DNA from: Moniliophthora roreri
Taxonomy: Eukaryota; Basidiomycota; Agaricomycetes; Agaricales; Marasmiaceae
Length of the DNA stretch: 64,000 bases
Reading direction: 5' to 3'
Assembly: GCA_001466705.2 (NCBI GenBank)
Contig: LATX02000182.1
Location: 310,001-374,000 of the forward strand
Part shown: piece after piece, positions 34,977 to 49,209 of the stretch
Numbering within the stretch: position 1 is the stretch's first letter
Layout of the letters: each line of letters begins with the position of its first letter
Notes under the pieces: generated by a model
What the model saw: the letters and a program-made list of their open reading frames with translations, nothing else
Database searches by the model: none
Told to the model about the DNA's origin: nothing
Program-made: the position numbers and the translations under genes

Positions 34977-37110
34977 CTAAGCTAGTGCCGGCGATGGGGT
35001 CTTTGTCTTTCCTGCAGTGGCAGCAGCCTTGAATTTGCTGGTAGCAGCCATCTGGTGTACACCAGGTCGGGAGGGACGAAGTCCACAGTCCCTAGGCGCC
35101 ACTTCACCGCATTTGACATGGGCCCTACAATAAGAGATAATTCAGTATTGTTGACGAAAGAACGATACAATGACTCACTTGAGGCCGCAATCATCACATT
35201 CCAAAACTGGTTTCCAACCTAATCTCTTCATGCAGATGTCACACTTTTGTACTAGCAAGCCACTAGAGAAGAACAAGTCGAATGGGTTCCATCCAGCAGT
35301 AGCCGATGCCACAGCTGCTTCTGGACGAGGAGGGGAGACTGAACCACTACCACTGGGCTTCTTGTTCGGTTTGGCACCCGGCTTGATCAACGTGAACCGG
35401 TGTACAAGGGGACTAGTGTAGTTCCCATGCAAGGACTTGATTGTGGATCCACCTTCAGTAGCCAGCGCACTAGAGATGATAGATGATCGTCCTGCTGCGG
35501 TGTGGTACGAATCCAAAGAATCGATGGACAAAATCGATGAGGTACCAAGAAGATCCCCACCGCCTTCGGGATGTTGAGCCATAATAGTGGACAAAGACTT
35601 GCTGGTGGCCGCAGATCCAGCTGGAGAGTGGTCATCACCGGGCAGGATTGGTTGTGCAGTCCCATTAGGATCTAGTGAGGGACGAATAGTGAGAATTGAG
35701 GATAAGGGAGGTGGTTGAGTTGTGGTGCCTTGCTGACTATGGTGACGGATGACGGTCGTGCTATATTCGGAGAAAGCAGAGCCATTTCCGTTGAGAAGAG
35801 GCTCACGGCCTACAGTACGCTATCAGTTTCATGTCTCAGTAGAACGCATGAATACACGTACCATTTGTTCCGTGGCTCCAATTGTCAGTGATACCGACAT
35901 GTTCCAGACTCGAAACTGCCTCCATGAGCTCATCGTCATCGTCACTATCATCAGTGGTAGATCCACTGCTTCTAATATCCTTCCCAACCCCAACACCAAA
36001 GCTGGGGATTCTTGGTGCAGGATTTGGCCTCTTGCCTCCGGTCATAAACTTGATACTTCCGACGTTGACCTGATCAGCCTCTTCTGGGCGAGCTAAAACT
36101 TCCGCCTCAATAGCGGCCAGCCGGGCTAGTATATCCCGAGTTGTGGGACGAGTGGCAGGATCCGTGGCAAGGCAGTCCAAACATAATGAAATCAACTCTG
36201 GAGGACACCCTGGGCTGGCGAGCTTGTGTACCTCCTCAGCATCAATGGCGAACGTAGGAGGTGCTCGTTTGAAGTGACGATCGTCAGCCAATCTCCTAGC
36301 CGCAATCTCACAGAGGATAATACCGAACGAGAAAATATCTGTTGGGAGATCGAACTCCTCTCCAAGGAGTATCTCAGGGGACATGTAAGAGTCGGTCCCA
36401 CAGAATGTGAGTCGTTTCGACTCGTCGGCGCTGCGAGCTGCGATGCGAGCGAACCCAAAATCGGTGATCTTGAGTCGACCGTTGGATGTGACGAGAAGAT
36501 TTTCGCCCTTCAGATCTCGGTGTATACATTTCCGGGCGTGGAGGTAGGCAAGGGCACGGGCGATATCGGTGGCAAAAGAAAGACGGAGACGCCAAGGGAA
36601 TGGTTTGGATTTGTCGTGAATGTAAAGACGAAGATTGCCGTTTTCGATGAATTCCGAGACAATGAATATACGATTGTCAGGGTCTGGGGCGCGAGAAAGA
36701 CCAAGGAAGAGGACGATATTAGGATGGCGGGATTCCTTCATCAACCGCCATTCTCGTTCAAAGTATTTGGCAACATCGTATTCGTTTGAAGGAACGACCT
36801 CTTTGATGGCTACATCGATTCCCAAATACTTCCCTGTACATCAGTGGAGTCAGCTAGATCCGCTCCGACATTCATACCACAGCGACCTCACCTTTGTAGA
36901 CTTTGCCAAAAGATCCAGCTCCCAACGTTTTCCAGTCCCCTTTGATATCCTAGAGACCAGTAAGTGTATTAGTAACTTGAACGAAAGATGATGAGAGTTC
37001 TGAAGCAGCCCGGCCAGGGTCTTGGAATTCAATGGTACCCTGGGGCTGCCTCGTGTATCGGAATATACACGCACGTCGAAGGGAATGACATCAAAGGCAT
37101 CGGAATGCAT
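34977..37110 (-). CDS. TKL/LISK-type protein kinase with C-terminal C1-type zinc domain
   Basis: Serine/threonine (possibly dual-specificity) kinase. ATG 37108-37110 (MHSDAFDVIPFDVRVYS) opens a short N-terminal region. After two introns the glycine loop GAGSFGKVYKGKY and VAIKEV follow. HRDLKGENLL, TDFGFAR and FCGTDSYMSPE (the APE position) are intact, as is DIFSFGIILCE. An acidic Asp-rich linker with DDSDDDDELME follows. The C-terminus has HRFTLIKPG, then CDICMKRLG, CDDC, CHVKC and RDC, the spacing of a C1 (diacylglycerol-type) finger split by an intron near 35110-35175. The end PSPALA is at TAG 34977-34979. The kinase core is closest to LIM-kinase-like TKL kinases of Agaricomycetes. A C1 domain after the kinase suggests membrane or lipid control; ligand binding is unproven. 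Confidence 0.85.
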
Positions 37111-37854
37111 GGCGGTATAAGCGAGAGTCTAATTTAAACAATTTGGCGAAGAACAAGAAATATCGAGGAGACAACCAAAGATCGTCGAGGTCGTAGTAGA
37201 GAAAGAGAAGAAGGGAATGAGGAAACGGCGAGGTGAAGATTATCGGTCGACGCCTGGTGTAATGAGCAAGCAGATCGTCACAACGTAGTCACGAATATCA
37301 AATGCCTTTTTGAGCTGTGTGGGACAATACAGGGGCGCTTCCGATCCCTCTATCCGAGTCTATCCTTTTATACTCACCATCCACGGCAAGGCCACATTGC
37401 TAGCCACATTGCTCATATCACGCATCAAAGTTGTCGAACATGCCACTAGTAGCTGTCACTGAGGCTGGACAAGGAAGGCCCTCTCGTAACTGCAGTACTT
37501 GTACTCGAATCCTACCAAAGGTGGAAGCTTACCCATCTACATGAATCTTTGCTCCGGCGGCGGGAGCTGTGCTCAATCCAGGCCGCGACGTCTATTGGAC
37601 ATCGACGCGCGTCACTTTGGTAACGCGTCCTGAGACGCGTGTCACGATCAATACAGAACGTCATCGATTCCCAATCGTTTCGTGTGGCCGACTACAAGAA
37701 CGAGTCTCACAATTCGCGTTCGAATGGAGGGGGAATCTCTATCACATCATGCCCGTTCAGTTTCCATGAGTTCTCAACGGATAACAAAGATGTGACAGTG
37801 TCCATCAGTGTCTGTCGACAGAACCAACAGGGTCAGACTTGAAAGGAAAAAATC
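37111..37854. other. Spacer with an ACGCGT cluster
   Basis: No gene seen over 740 bp. Exact ACGCGT hexamers occur at 37623-37628 and 37635-37640, close to a GACGCGCGTC palindrome near 37603. They sit 0.5 kb upstream of the kinase start. Confidence 0.45.
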
Positions 37855-39057
37855 TCAAGTAACGGAGCTCACTTTCTGCGCACACTGAAACTCAGATTTC
37901 CTCAGACCAGTCACCTCTTCAGTTCTCTGATAATCAAACTCCAGTTTCATTATTTGGTCTTCATACACAGGCAGGGCTCTCCGATTCAGCCTTTGCTCCA
38001 GCTTGGGCCAGCGATTTTGGATCAAGGTCAGGCACTCTTCAAAGTCGACAGCGTCCGGTGCTGCAATGACCAGCCGTTTACGCCCATATGTCGAAGGCCT
38101 CGACTCCAGGGCACGGACATGCAGCTCAGCCAGGTCTCCGACAGCGATGAATCGTGGATGTGACGGAAAGACGCCGTTCGGTGCCAGAAGGTTATACACG
38201 AAGAGATCTGTTGAAAGAGCATTGTAATCTGGAGCCTTCTTGGACAAAGTTTCAGTCTGTTCCACAGTGAGAGGACCATACACCAAAGGTGGAAGAACTA
38301 GTAACCTTCTTTAGGGCAGAGCACAAAGGAATTGACAAGACCGACGTACTGGTCGTAACGTCCATATCAAAGTCACGGTGATCTTCCACGAATTTCCAAA
38401 CAGCTTTTTCTGCAAGTGTCTTTGTAGCTGTGTATTGCACTACTTCGTCGCCACTTTCACGCGCCTCCTCGACTGTGATTGGGTTCCAATCTACATCGTC
38501 CAAGTTGAATATTTGATCTAGAAAAGATCCCCGACACACATGCCTTCCCCAGTTATGCATGGACCCACCCCGCCATGCCAAGCCGCTCCCGAGGAAGATG
38601 TGTACACGAACTTCCTCACCCCAGCCGCGTAAGCTCGTCTGAGGATGTTCAGAGAACCGTCGATTGAAACCTATAGGAGAATGTGGGCAGCAAACCACAA
38701 CTTGAGGGGTGAAAAATAAGACTGACCTTGAGCATTATATCAAATGACGCCCGAGCCGGGAGGGGCGAAGCGACGTGTACAACTCCAAATACACCTTCGA
38801 AGATACTCTGATGTAGCTCCCCGCACAAATCCGATATTTCAACGACATCGAATGTCGAGCCCTTAAACGCATTTCGAAGAGACGTTATACTGTGCGGCCT
38901 TGCCAGAGCTCGGACATGATAACCTTTATCGAGAAGCAATCTTGCGATATGGCCACCAATAAATCCGGAAGCGCCTGTAAGCTGGATAGACTTGAGTAGT
39001 TGTTGACTCAGTCTTGGCATAGTCACTTACAACGACAATCTTGCTGGACGCCACCAT
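37855..39057 (-). CDS. NAD(P)-dependent epimerase/dihydroflavonol-reductase-like oxidoreductase
   Basis: Extended short-chain dehydrogenase that probably reduces a carbonyl with NADPH; the substrate is unknown. Exon 1 codes MVASSKIVV from ATG 39055-39057. An intron leads to LTGASGFIGGHIARLL, the Rossmann TGxxGxxG fold. FGVVHVASPLP marks the second strand. The catalytic Tyr-Lys pair is in YTATKTLAEKAVW. Splicing near 38340-38300 restores TTILPPLVYGPL, the substrate-side motif of this group. The protein ends KSEFQCAQKVSSVT at TGA 37855-37857, although a further 3' exon cannot be excluded. The region around 38560-38660 (exon with GSGLAWRGGSMHN) is by eye. Relatives include ketoreductases of the Gre2/cinnamoyl-CoA-reductase type. 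Confidence 0.85.
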
Positions 39058-39897
39058 CTGAAACGAAAACAAACGAGGTCAGTGCGAGCGGTATAAGGAT
39101 GAGATAAAATTATAGGGTAACGCAATGTAGCATCAGCAGTTGACCATGATCTGAGCAGGATACCACGACAATACAACCAATAACATGATGAGCAAAGGAG
39201 GATGTTGTTGAACATACTGGCAGTTCGAGTCGAGAACATGAACAGGCAGTGCTATCCAAATCCGCAGCTTAAGGCAGCAAAGCCCAGAAGAAAGACGTTT
39301 GATTGAGGAACCACAGTGACTGTTACACAGCAGGCGTAACTTGGAGGGTGTGCCGAGCTCATGTGATGCCATTCAATCCACCCCTTCAGAGTACTTCGAG
39401 TACTCGATGCCTTCGAATATGCTGGATTGATTCAGCTGTACATAGGATTAATTTCTTGAGCTTGTGCCCCTAACGCTCTCTAGCTCGCTGGGAGCCAGGG
39501 CTGCTAACATGCTAACTTGTATTTTCACAAGTCGTATCAAGCTGGCATCGGGATCAAGCTGGCATCGGGATCAAGCTGTCTTCCCGCTCCACAAGTCCCA
39601 AACAGACCTCTCGTGAGTGTTATTGTCGGACCTGCCGAGATGATAGCTAATTTGGGCCCTACTGTAGGTACCAAGGACCTTCCGAACTCCTCTATCAGGC
39701 TTGCCGGCTCTTAAGCCACCTAGAGATCAGGCCCGCCCTTAACGCTCACCCGAAGGCTAAAATCCCGTAGCATGTGGTTCAGGTGTGGATTTAGAATGGG
39801 TGCATCCAAGTTTGTGATCTGTATTATGTGACTAGGGACAAGTGTAACAGAAAAAAAGGATAACTAATAACGGCGACCGCTCTTCAATCTTCACCCT
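39058..39897. other. Gene-free interval with a 17-bp direct repeat
   Basis: No gene seen. At 39537-39579 the 17-bp unit ATCAAGCTGGCATCGGG occurs twice in tandem, followed by a partial third copy. Confidence 0.6.
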
Positions 39898-40062
39898 CAT
39901 CAGCAAAAACCGGAAAGTGTTATAACCTAGCTCCAGGGGGATTATAACCTGGTTGTGGCCTGGCTTGTGGGGGTTATGACTGGTTTTAAGGGTTATAATA
40001 CCCTGCAGGTGGATTATAAACCCTGGGGAACTCATTATAGCACTACGCGGTTTTTGCTGATG
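39898..40062. mobile_element. 165-bp terminal-inverted-repeat element (MITE-like)
   Basis: The perfect 15-bp inverted repeats 39898-39912 and 40048-40062 read CATCAGCAAAAACCG inward. The first 11 bases equal those of the 802-bp element at 9889. The interior is non-coding and rich in TTATAA-centred units (GTTATAACC, ATTATAACC, GTTATAATACC). No clear target duplication was seen. It ends 40 bp before the ATG of the S9 peptidase remnant. Confidence 0.7.
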
Positions 40063-40102
40063 CTCCTTGACTCCCTTATTCTGTCGACGAGATTCTCTCC
40101 CC

Positions 40103-42371
40103 ATGACTCCAAGTCGCTTCTCACCTTACGGCAACTGGATCTCACCCATTACTGCTGCAGCCGTAGTTGCTCAAGTTAGCCAAAGTTTTAATCAAGCGTC
40201 TTCTATGCTCATAATGAAAGCAGAGTTTTTCTGCTGGAATCGACGACATCATTATTGACCCGGCGAATTCGAATATCTATTATGCTCAGAAACACCCCGA
40301 AGAAGGTATGCTCCCAGGCTCAAGGAGAGTGTTACGTGCTTATTCTGTAGGCGGCAGGTCTGTCATAGTTGATTCAGAGAACCGTCGGGATCTTTTTGAC
40401 GGTACCTGGGACGCTCGAACTCAAGTCTATGAATACGGCGGAGCGGCCGCAGTTGTTTTTGACTCTGTCCTTGTATTTCTCAAACTTTACCGACAAACGA
40501 GTATACAAATGCGAGAAAGGTGGCAAACCTGTCCCTGTCACTCCAGGTGTGCTTTGTTTCATACCTTTCATATCCAATGCTCATCTACGTTGAGATAATC
40601 CCGTTCATCGCTTTGCGGACTTTGCTGTTCATCCCAAGTGCCCAACCCTCGTCTTATCCATATTGGAGGACCATACGAATCCGCATCCGAAGCATGTGAA
40701 GACTTGCCTCGCAATCATCAATACCGTTAACTTGAGTGTCACAAAAGTCATCGAAGGCGCAGATTTTTACTGCTGTCCTAGATTCAGTCCTAAATGGCGA
40801 GTACTTGTTGTGGCAGCAATGGTCGGTCTGGTATTGTCGATCTTTGAACCGTGCTTATAGGCCCGCCCAGGTTCTTTCCCGATATGCCCTTCCGGAGCTC
40901 TGAGATCAAAGTTGCGGCGGTCTCAATCACTCACGGAGGTGACAATCTTCAGATCGGAGAGCCTATTCACATAGCTGGCAAGTCGGAAGAGGTGTCTGCT
41001 CAAGATCCGGGTTGGGGCATCCAATAATTCCATCTTTTTCGTATCAGACGTCAGCGGTTTTCAGAATCCCTGGAAGTTCACTTTCCAAGACAAGCCTGTC
41101 GATGGAAAAGCATCACCTATCTTGTCTGAACCTCTTCCCGAGGAGTTTGGCCTGCCTCAATGGTGGATCAATCGCCATGGGTCTGGAGCACTGACGGAAA
41201 AAGTGGTCGCATTCATGTCCATGCGAAAGGGTCGCTCTGCGCTTTATCTTTGCAACATCGAGACTGGTACGCACAGATCGAGTATACATATGGTGACGGG
41301 AAAGGTAAAGTCGTGATGCTTGGGCTGCCAGCGGATGCAGATGAGGTCCTCGTCTCCTTGACTCTTGACTCAAACGGCCAACCCAAACTTACTCCTTTGC
41401 TTCCGCCAACAGCGGATGGGAACGATGTGGGGCTTTCTTTGGAATACGTCTCTGAGGGGGAGTACTATGCTTTAACACTTCCACCAGATGGCCGTACATG
41501 TCATATTACATACTATGCTCCGCGAAATCCAAAATACGATGGTGGTCTCCCAGGTGAAAAACCTCCGATCGTCGTCAATATACATGGTGGCCCCTGGTAC
41601 ATGGAGTCTGCTAATTTGAACTGGATGAAACAGTTCTACACGTCGCGCGGCTGGGCACTGTACGTCACTTGTCTCTTTAAATTTCTGCTCCTAGTCAATC
41701 TAACCTTTATTTTCAGTGTCGACATCAACCACGGGGGATCAACTGGATTCGGACGGGCCTTTCGGGAGACTTTGGTAGGAAAGTGGGGTGTATTGGATGT
41801 TCAAGACGCCCATGAGACAGTGCTCAAGTTGGATGCTCTTGGTTTAGCGGACGCCCGGCGCGCTGTGGTATTCGGTGGTTCCGCTGGAGGATATTCTGTC
41901 CTTCAGATTGCAACGACTTTACCAGAAGCATTTGCGGCAGGCTCGCCTCATTATGGGATTAGTGACATGAGGAAACTTGACGAAGTTTTGCACAAGTTTG
42001 AATACTATCTTTGTGATCGCCTCATGGGCGGGACTTATGAGGAATGCGAGGACGTATGGAAAGCCCGTAGCCCGATCTACCACGTAGACAAGGTGGAAAT
42101 GCCGTTGTTGGTACGTGCGAGTTCACTGTAATTGTTTCCTCTTTCTAACTCCCTATCCTCCAAGATACTGCAAGGCAAAGAAGACACAGTCATCCCTGCA
42201 GAGCAGATGATCGAAGTAGAGCAAGCGCTGAAGGCAAAGGGATGCAAGGTTGAACTAATATTGTTCGACGGCGAAGGTCACGGCTGGCGCAAAGCTTCCA
42301 CCGTTCGGACAGAACTTGAACGTTCTCTGGCGTTTTTCAATGAAGTCCTTGGGTTGCATAACTCGGCTTAG
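40103..42371 (+). pseudogene. S9 prolyl-oligopeptidase-like gene with frameshifts
   Basis: Homologue of fungal S9 dipeptidyl/acylaminoacyl-peptidase-like proteins. It begins MTPSRFSPYGNWISPITA at 40103. The propeller half is spread over frames. GIDDIIIDPANSNIYYAQ (about 40230) is in another frame from the start. TQVYEYGGAAAVVF shifts to YFSNFTDKRVYKCEKGG near 40470. HRFADFAVHPKCP and ADFYCCPRFSPKW sit in their own block up to about 40800. SIFFVSDVSGFQNPWKF to RSALYLCNIETG shifts again near 41265. The catalytic half is sound: NIHGGPW, a clean intron, GGSAGGYS (nucleophile Ser), GKEDTVIP (Asp), EGHGW (His), end HNSA at 42371. Introns cannot explain all the shifts. Sequencing error is the alternative to pseudogenisation. 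Confidence 0.7.
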
Positions 42372-42505
42372 TGGCAACGCAATTTCTGGTGGTAGCTGTC
42401 CAACACAATGTGATAATGGCGCCTGGTATGCTGAACGGGCAGTATATTCAGTACATCATTACAATCCAAACAGTAACCTATCTACAACATTCTACGCTTA
42501 GACGT

Positions 42506-44960
<2,455 letters not shown>

Positions 44961-45883
44961 GGACTCTAAAAAAATTTTGTCTATCTGATGATCGAGTCAT
45001 ATGGTGTGACGTGGTCCATGGACCCCAGGCCTGTTATTGAGTGCTCGTGACCATATCATGGCTTTTATGGTACAGTGAACATACTTGAGCAACTCACTTC
45101 CCAAGTTCAAAACTCTCCTCTCCACTTTCCACTTTCCGAGGCTTTTTCTTTGCCGAAAATCATGAACTACAGCCACATGAAATATTTCTACTGCATGTCA
45201 ACACTCTTGATAATTTGAATATCATTAAATGAATGTCCTGAACACAAAAGGTTAGCAAGAATCTGCAGTGAAAGTGACTGAAAAGTACTATATATGTATA
45301 TGTTAAAATCCCGATGCGCTGCTGGTTAGTAGAACTCAGACTGACGGTCAGGGTTATTTGCGTGACCTGCCAACTCCATCTTCTTAGCAATTAATTTTCC
45401 CCCAATTGGTTGAAGTTCCATAAATTCAGCATTGTTCGGGGCATGTACACGACCGACGGATTACTCTCATCCTCTAACGGCACCCCTGGTGGCCGTTCGG
45501 GGAAGACGTGGTCTCTCCCTATATCCTGGCTACGATCGTTGAAACCAACTGAATCCGGAACCGCACTGTTTTACCGGCTGCGCTATGTATAGCCTGCATG
45601 TTGAAAATCTGAGTTCTACTACTAGCTGTATACTGGTGCATAGACTGATGTATGTACTCCACGAGTATGTTGAGTCGAGCGAAAATTTATTGCATGGAGC
45701 AAGGGTCGACTGTTAGCGACGGAAAATGACAAGTCGTTGACAGCGGAAATCGGTGACGAAAAAAAGTGATCGACAAGGTGACATTGTTATAAAGTTGTAC
45801 AGCTCCGCGTGGAAACCGTTCCACACACACTCTTCCACCATTACCTTCCTTCTAAAGAATCCACTCCTTCTCTCATACCCACC
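44961..45883. other. Divergent spacer between LysRS and the GPI-protein gene
   Basis: About 920 bp with no supported gene; presumably holds both promoters. Only short frames without motifs are seen. Confidence 0.45.
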
Positions 45884-47567
45884 ATGAAGTCCAAGCAAAC
45901 CTTGCTCACCCTCGTCTCTCTTTTATTCTGCGCCTCGACAGCCCTCGCTGCCAGTTCTTGCGTTACTTTCGACTCGAATTGGAACTTGTACGCTTTCGGC
46001 TTCGATGGAAAGGACTATAGTGCTGGTACTCAGGATTCCTGGGGCTCCGGAAGTCCCGAAGATATCACTGCGAGTGGTAGACCTGCTTTTAACACTGCGA
46101 ACGTTACGTGCTACCTGGCCCAGGTACGTTGAAATAACTTTTGCTCGTAACGGAGCTGACCTCAGAATTGCTAGTACTATAATGCCATCTACTTCCTCAA
46201 TGCTGACTCTTCGAACCCCACATCCGTATACATCTACGATGCCGCTGCCAAGTCATGGTCAACTCAGTCTGTGAACCCGGGGGGACCAGACCCAGCGAAC
46301 GCCGTCTCTATTCTTGATCACGATACTAATGTGTTCTGTAAGTCATGTTCTTACTGCTTTTCAGGGTTCTGCCCTGCAACTGTGGGGCCTACAGCAATTT
46401 TGCCATCCTTTTCTTTAATCATGACGACGATACCCACTTCCCAGGGTTGTTCTATTTTTGGCCCCATTCTATTCTCGCACACTTAATACTAATATGGACT
46501 TTTTTGTAGACACGATGTCCAACCGCCAGCTTTCGTCACTTAACATGGACAACCTCAAGACCAAAGCCTCCCCCGATGCCATTTCATGGGAAAACGTCGG
46601 AAATCCGTCGTTTAGCGTGGATGGATATCAGCCTGTTATGGGACTCGCTTCTAACCACATCCACTTTATTAATGTTCCTGGCGTTGGCGCCGGCAAGGCC
46701 GATATCTTCGTTATTCACTGTGAGTAACGGGCTCTTCAGATTGTTGAAATGACACCTAACATCTCCGCAGTCTCATACTGGCAGCCGGAGACTCAAACTT
46801 ATTCTGGCGATCAATTCCCAGCTCAGCACGGCCAGGTCGCTTCGATCTTCAAGGACGAATCAGTACGTGTCTTCTTCGTTTAACTTATGCGCTCTCCTTT
46901 CACATCATTCTTCGGAACTCACTCCCCGTGCCACAAGCGTGCTTTCACCTCTACGCGATCCGATTCTTCCCACCCGATCATTTATCCTATTCCTATACGC
47001 AAATACTAACAACACCGGTTCTAGTGGCAACTCGAGTTCGCATACTTCCCTGACGACGGCTCAGGCACCTATATCATCAATGTTGAGGTGAGATCCCCAT
47101 CGTTCCATTCAATAATGGACACTGACGATTCCTGAATCATCAAGACCAACGCGACCAAAGCCTTACCCGGCATACCATCGAAAGATGCCAGTGCAACCTA
47201 TGCTGCATCTACCAATACCCTCGTTTCGTCTTCCTCAGGCGGAATCCAGTACATGCCATACAACCCTAGCGGGGACAACTCTGGCGCACAATGGACTGCA
47301 GTTCAGAAGTTGGCTAGTTTGAAGGCGGCCGCTTCAACGGGGTCAGCATCTGGGTCTGGACCATCTGGTTCTAGCTCTAATAAAGCCCACAGTGCCAATC
47401 CAACGGGTACCAGTTCTTCTGGAAACACCAGGACCAGTGGAAATGGAAGTGGAAACACTACCACGTCTGGTAGCAACGGTGCAGGCGCACTGAAGGCTGG
47501 CCGAGAAGTTGTACTCGGTATGATGAGTGCTTTAGTGTTGGGAAGCGTGGGTGTCTTCATGCTTTAA
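45884..47567 (+). CDS. Secreted GPI-anchored protein of unknown function
   Basis: ATG 45884-45886 starts a clear signal peptide (MKSKQTLLTLVSLLFCASTA, cleavage likely after ALAAS). The mature part has repeated strand-rich segments: SCVTFDSNWNLYAFGFDGK, YIYDAAAKSWSTQSVNPGG, and SNRQLSSLNMDNL. These recall a small propeller or Kelch-like fold, but I see no diagnostic motif. The C-terminal third is Ser/Gly/Thr/Asn-rich (GSGPSGSSSNKAHS) and likely O-glycosylated. It ends with a hydrophobic tail VVLGMMSALVLGSVGVFML after a small-residue stretch, the pattern of a GPI-anchor signal. Five or six introns are needed (for example near 46123-46174, 46339-46508 and 46722-46770). A cell-wall or plasma-membrane location is inferred. 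Confidence 0.8.
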
Positions 47568-47913
47568 GTGACGACCTAATCGTCTAGGGTGGGATACGCT
47601 TCGATCTTCAGTTGTATTTTTCTTCCGTTTTGGATGGACGCGAACAGACGTTCTTGCATTGGAGATTGATCGTTGGACTGATCATTGGACAATTTTTTCG
47701 TACTCACTAGCATACCTTTACTGACTTTTACTTGCTTCGTGAGCAATCTAATTATCAGTTGTTTGTGAACTACAGAAATTGGGGCGTTCGGGCGAGATTC
47801 TTTAGAGTTCTGTGGGTTTCTTCGGCATTTCGGGGATAATCAAGGAGCCGAAGTCGCATTTGAGCACTGTTTACACTTTCCATCACCGTCGTCCAGAAAT
47901 TTAGCTTACAGGA

Positions 47914-48708
47914 ATGGCTCACTCCCTCCCGCCTCTCGACTATCCTTACAATGGTCTTGAGCCTTACATCTCCCAGCAGATTATGACTCTGCACCACACC
48001 AAGCACCACCAGACCTATGTCAACGCTTTAAACGCTGCCGAAGCTTCTTACGCGAAAGCATCCACCCCCAAAGAGAGAATCGCTCTTCAGGCTGCTCTCA
48101 AGTTTAACGGTGGCGGTGAGTGTCCAAATTCCTGCATCATTTCACAGAAGCTCGACACTCATCGCGTTATCGCAACTTGATCAGGTCACATCAACCACTC
48201 TTTGTTCTGGAAGAACCTCGCTCCTTCCGCTGAGAAGGGCGGCAACGGTGGAAAACTCGCCGATGGACCTCTCAAAAAGGCCATTAATGAGACTTTTGGT
48301 AGCCTTGACAACCTCAAGAAAGAGTTCAACGCCATCACTGCTGGAATTCAAGGTTCTGGATGGGGTTGGCTCGTAAGTGAAGATTTCAATCTAACATTTG
48401 CTTGCATAAGCTTATAGATTATTTCGAATCAAGGGCGTTCATCCCGGCTCCAAGCGTCTTGAGATTACCACTACCGCTAACCAGGACCCTCTCTTGACCC
48501 ACGTCCCCGTTATCGGTGTCGACATCTGGGAGCACGCCTTCTACCTCCAGTACCTTAACGTCAAGGCTGACGTGTGTCTATTCTTGTGTGTTTTTTGGCG
48601 ATCTGACTCTGACCATTTCTACAGTACCTCAACGCTATCTGGAATGTCATCAACTTTGAGGAGGCTGAGAAGCGCTACCTCGAGGCCGTTGGCGGATCCA
48701 AGCTCTGA
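47914..48708 (+). CDS. Manganese superoxide dismutase without a presequence
   Basis: Converts superoxide to hydrogen peroxide. The protein starts directly at the mature-enzyme end ([20 protein letters not shown]) with no mitochondrial leader. Metal ligands: His in [11 protein letters not shown], His in HINHSLFW, and Asp and His in [18 protein letters not shown], restored at the first splice, is the Mn-type form. Splicing also gives [15 protein letters not shown] and [16 protein letters not shown]. It ends VGGSKL at TGA 48706-48708. Four exons with canonical sites. Without a leader the enzyme is predicted to be cytosolic or peroxisomal: the final Ser-Lys-Leu is an exact PTS1 signal. Confidence 0.93.
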
Positions 48709-49209
48709 ATGTGTTTCGACTATTTCGCGAATGTATCGATAGGCAAACTTGTTGAGAAGGAAAGAATACGAAGATTGAAGAACAGTAAAGAACAAAACTC
48801 TGTACAATCAAATGAATATACTTGTCATTCCATTGCGTACCAAGTTCGGTCATATCGGCGGTTCCGGCGCCCAAGCAACATGTGTTGTGAGTATACATTA
48901 GTTCTCTCTCACTGGGACCTAGCTCTTTATGTGCTCTTTCTATCCAAGAGGCCCTCGACGCAGCTTGGACGTTCAAGAGGGCACAGAAAACTCGTCCGTC
49001 AATGTGATTGCTCAGTCTCGGCTGCTACGGATCACACAGCGGCGAAGACAGCGGGACTGGATCCTCAAAGCAAGTAGCTGTTTGGGCGGTCAAATATCGT
49101 CCCGTTATGGGTCTTCATTCGCTCCCATACATCGAACCTAGGAAAAGCACGAGGCACCCTCGTACAATTGACATCCCACGTCGTCGACTTTTTGGATTCG
49201 TTACCTTCT
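48709..49209. other. Spacer before membrane/dsRBM paralogue A
   Basis: 500 bp without a supported gene; chance frames only. An in-frame ATG at 49168 could extend the next gene by 14 codons. Confidence 0.4.

Noticed and set aside
36226..36789. A 187-codon plus-strand frame
   Set aside because: Shadow of the kinase catalytic exon on the opposite strand.
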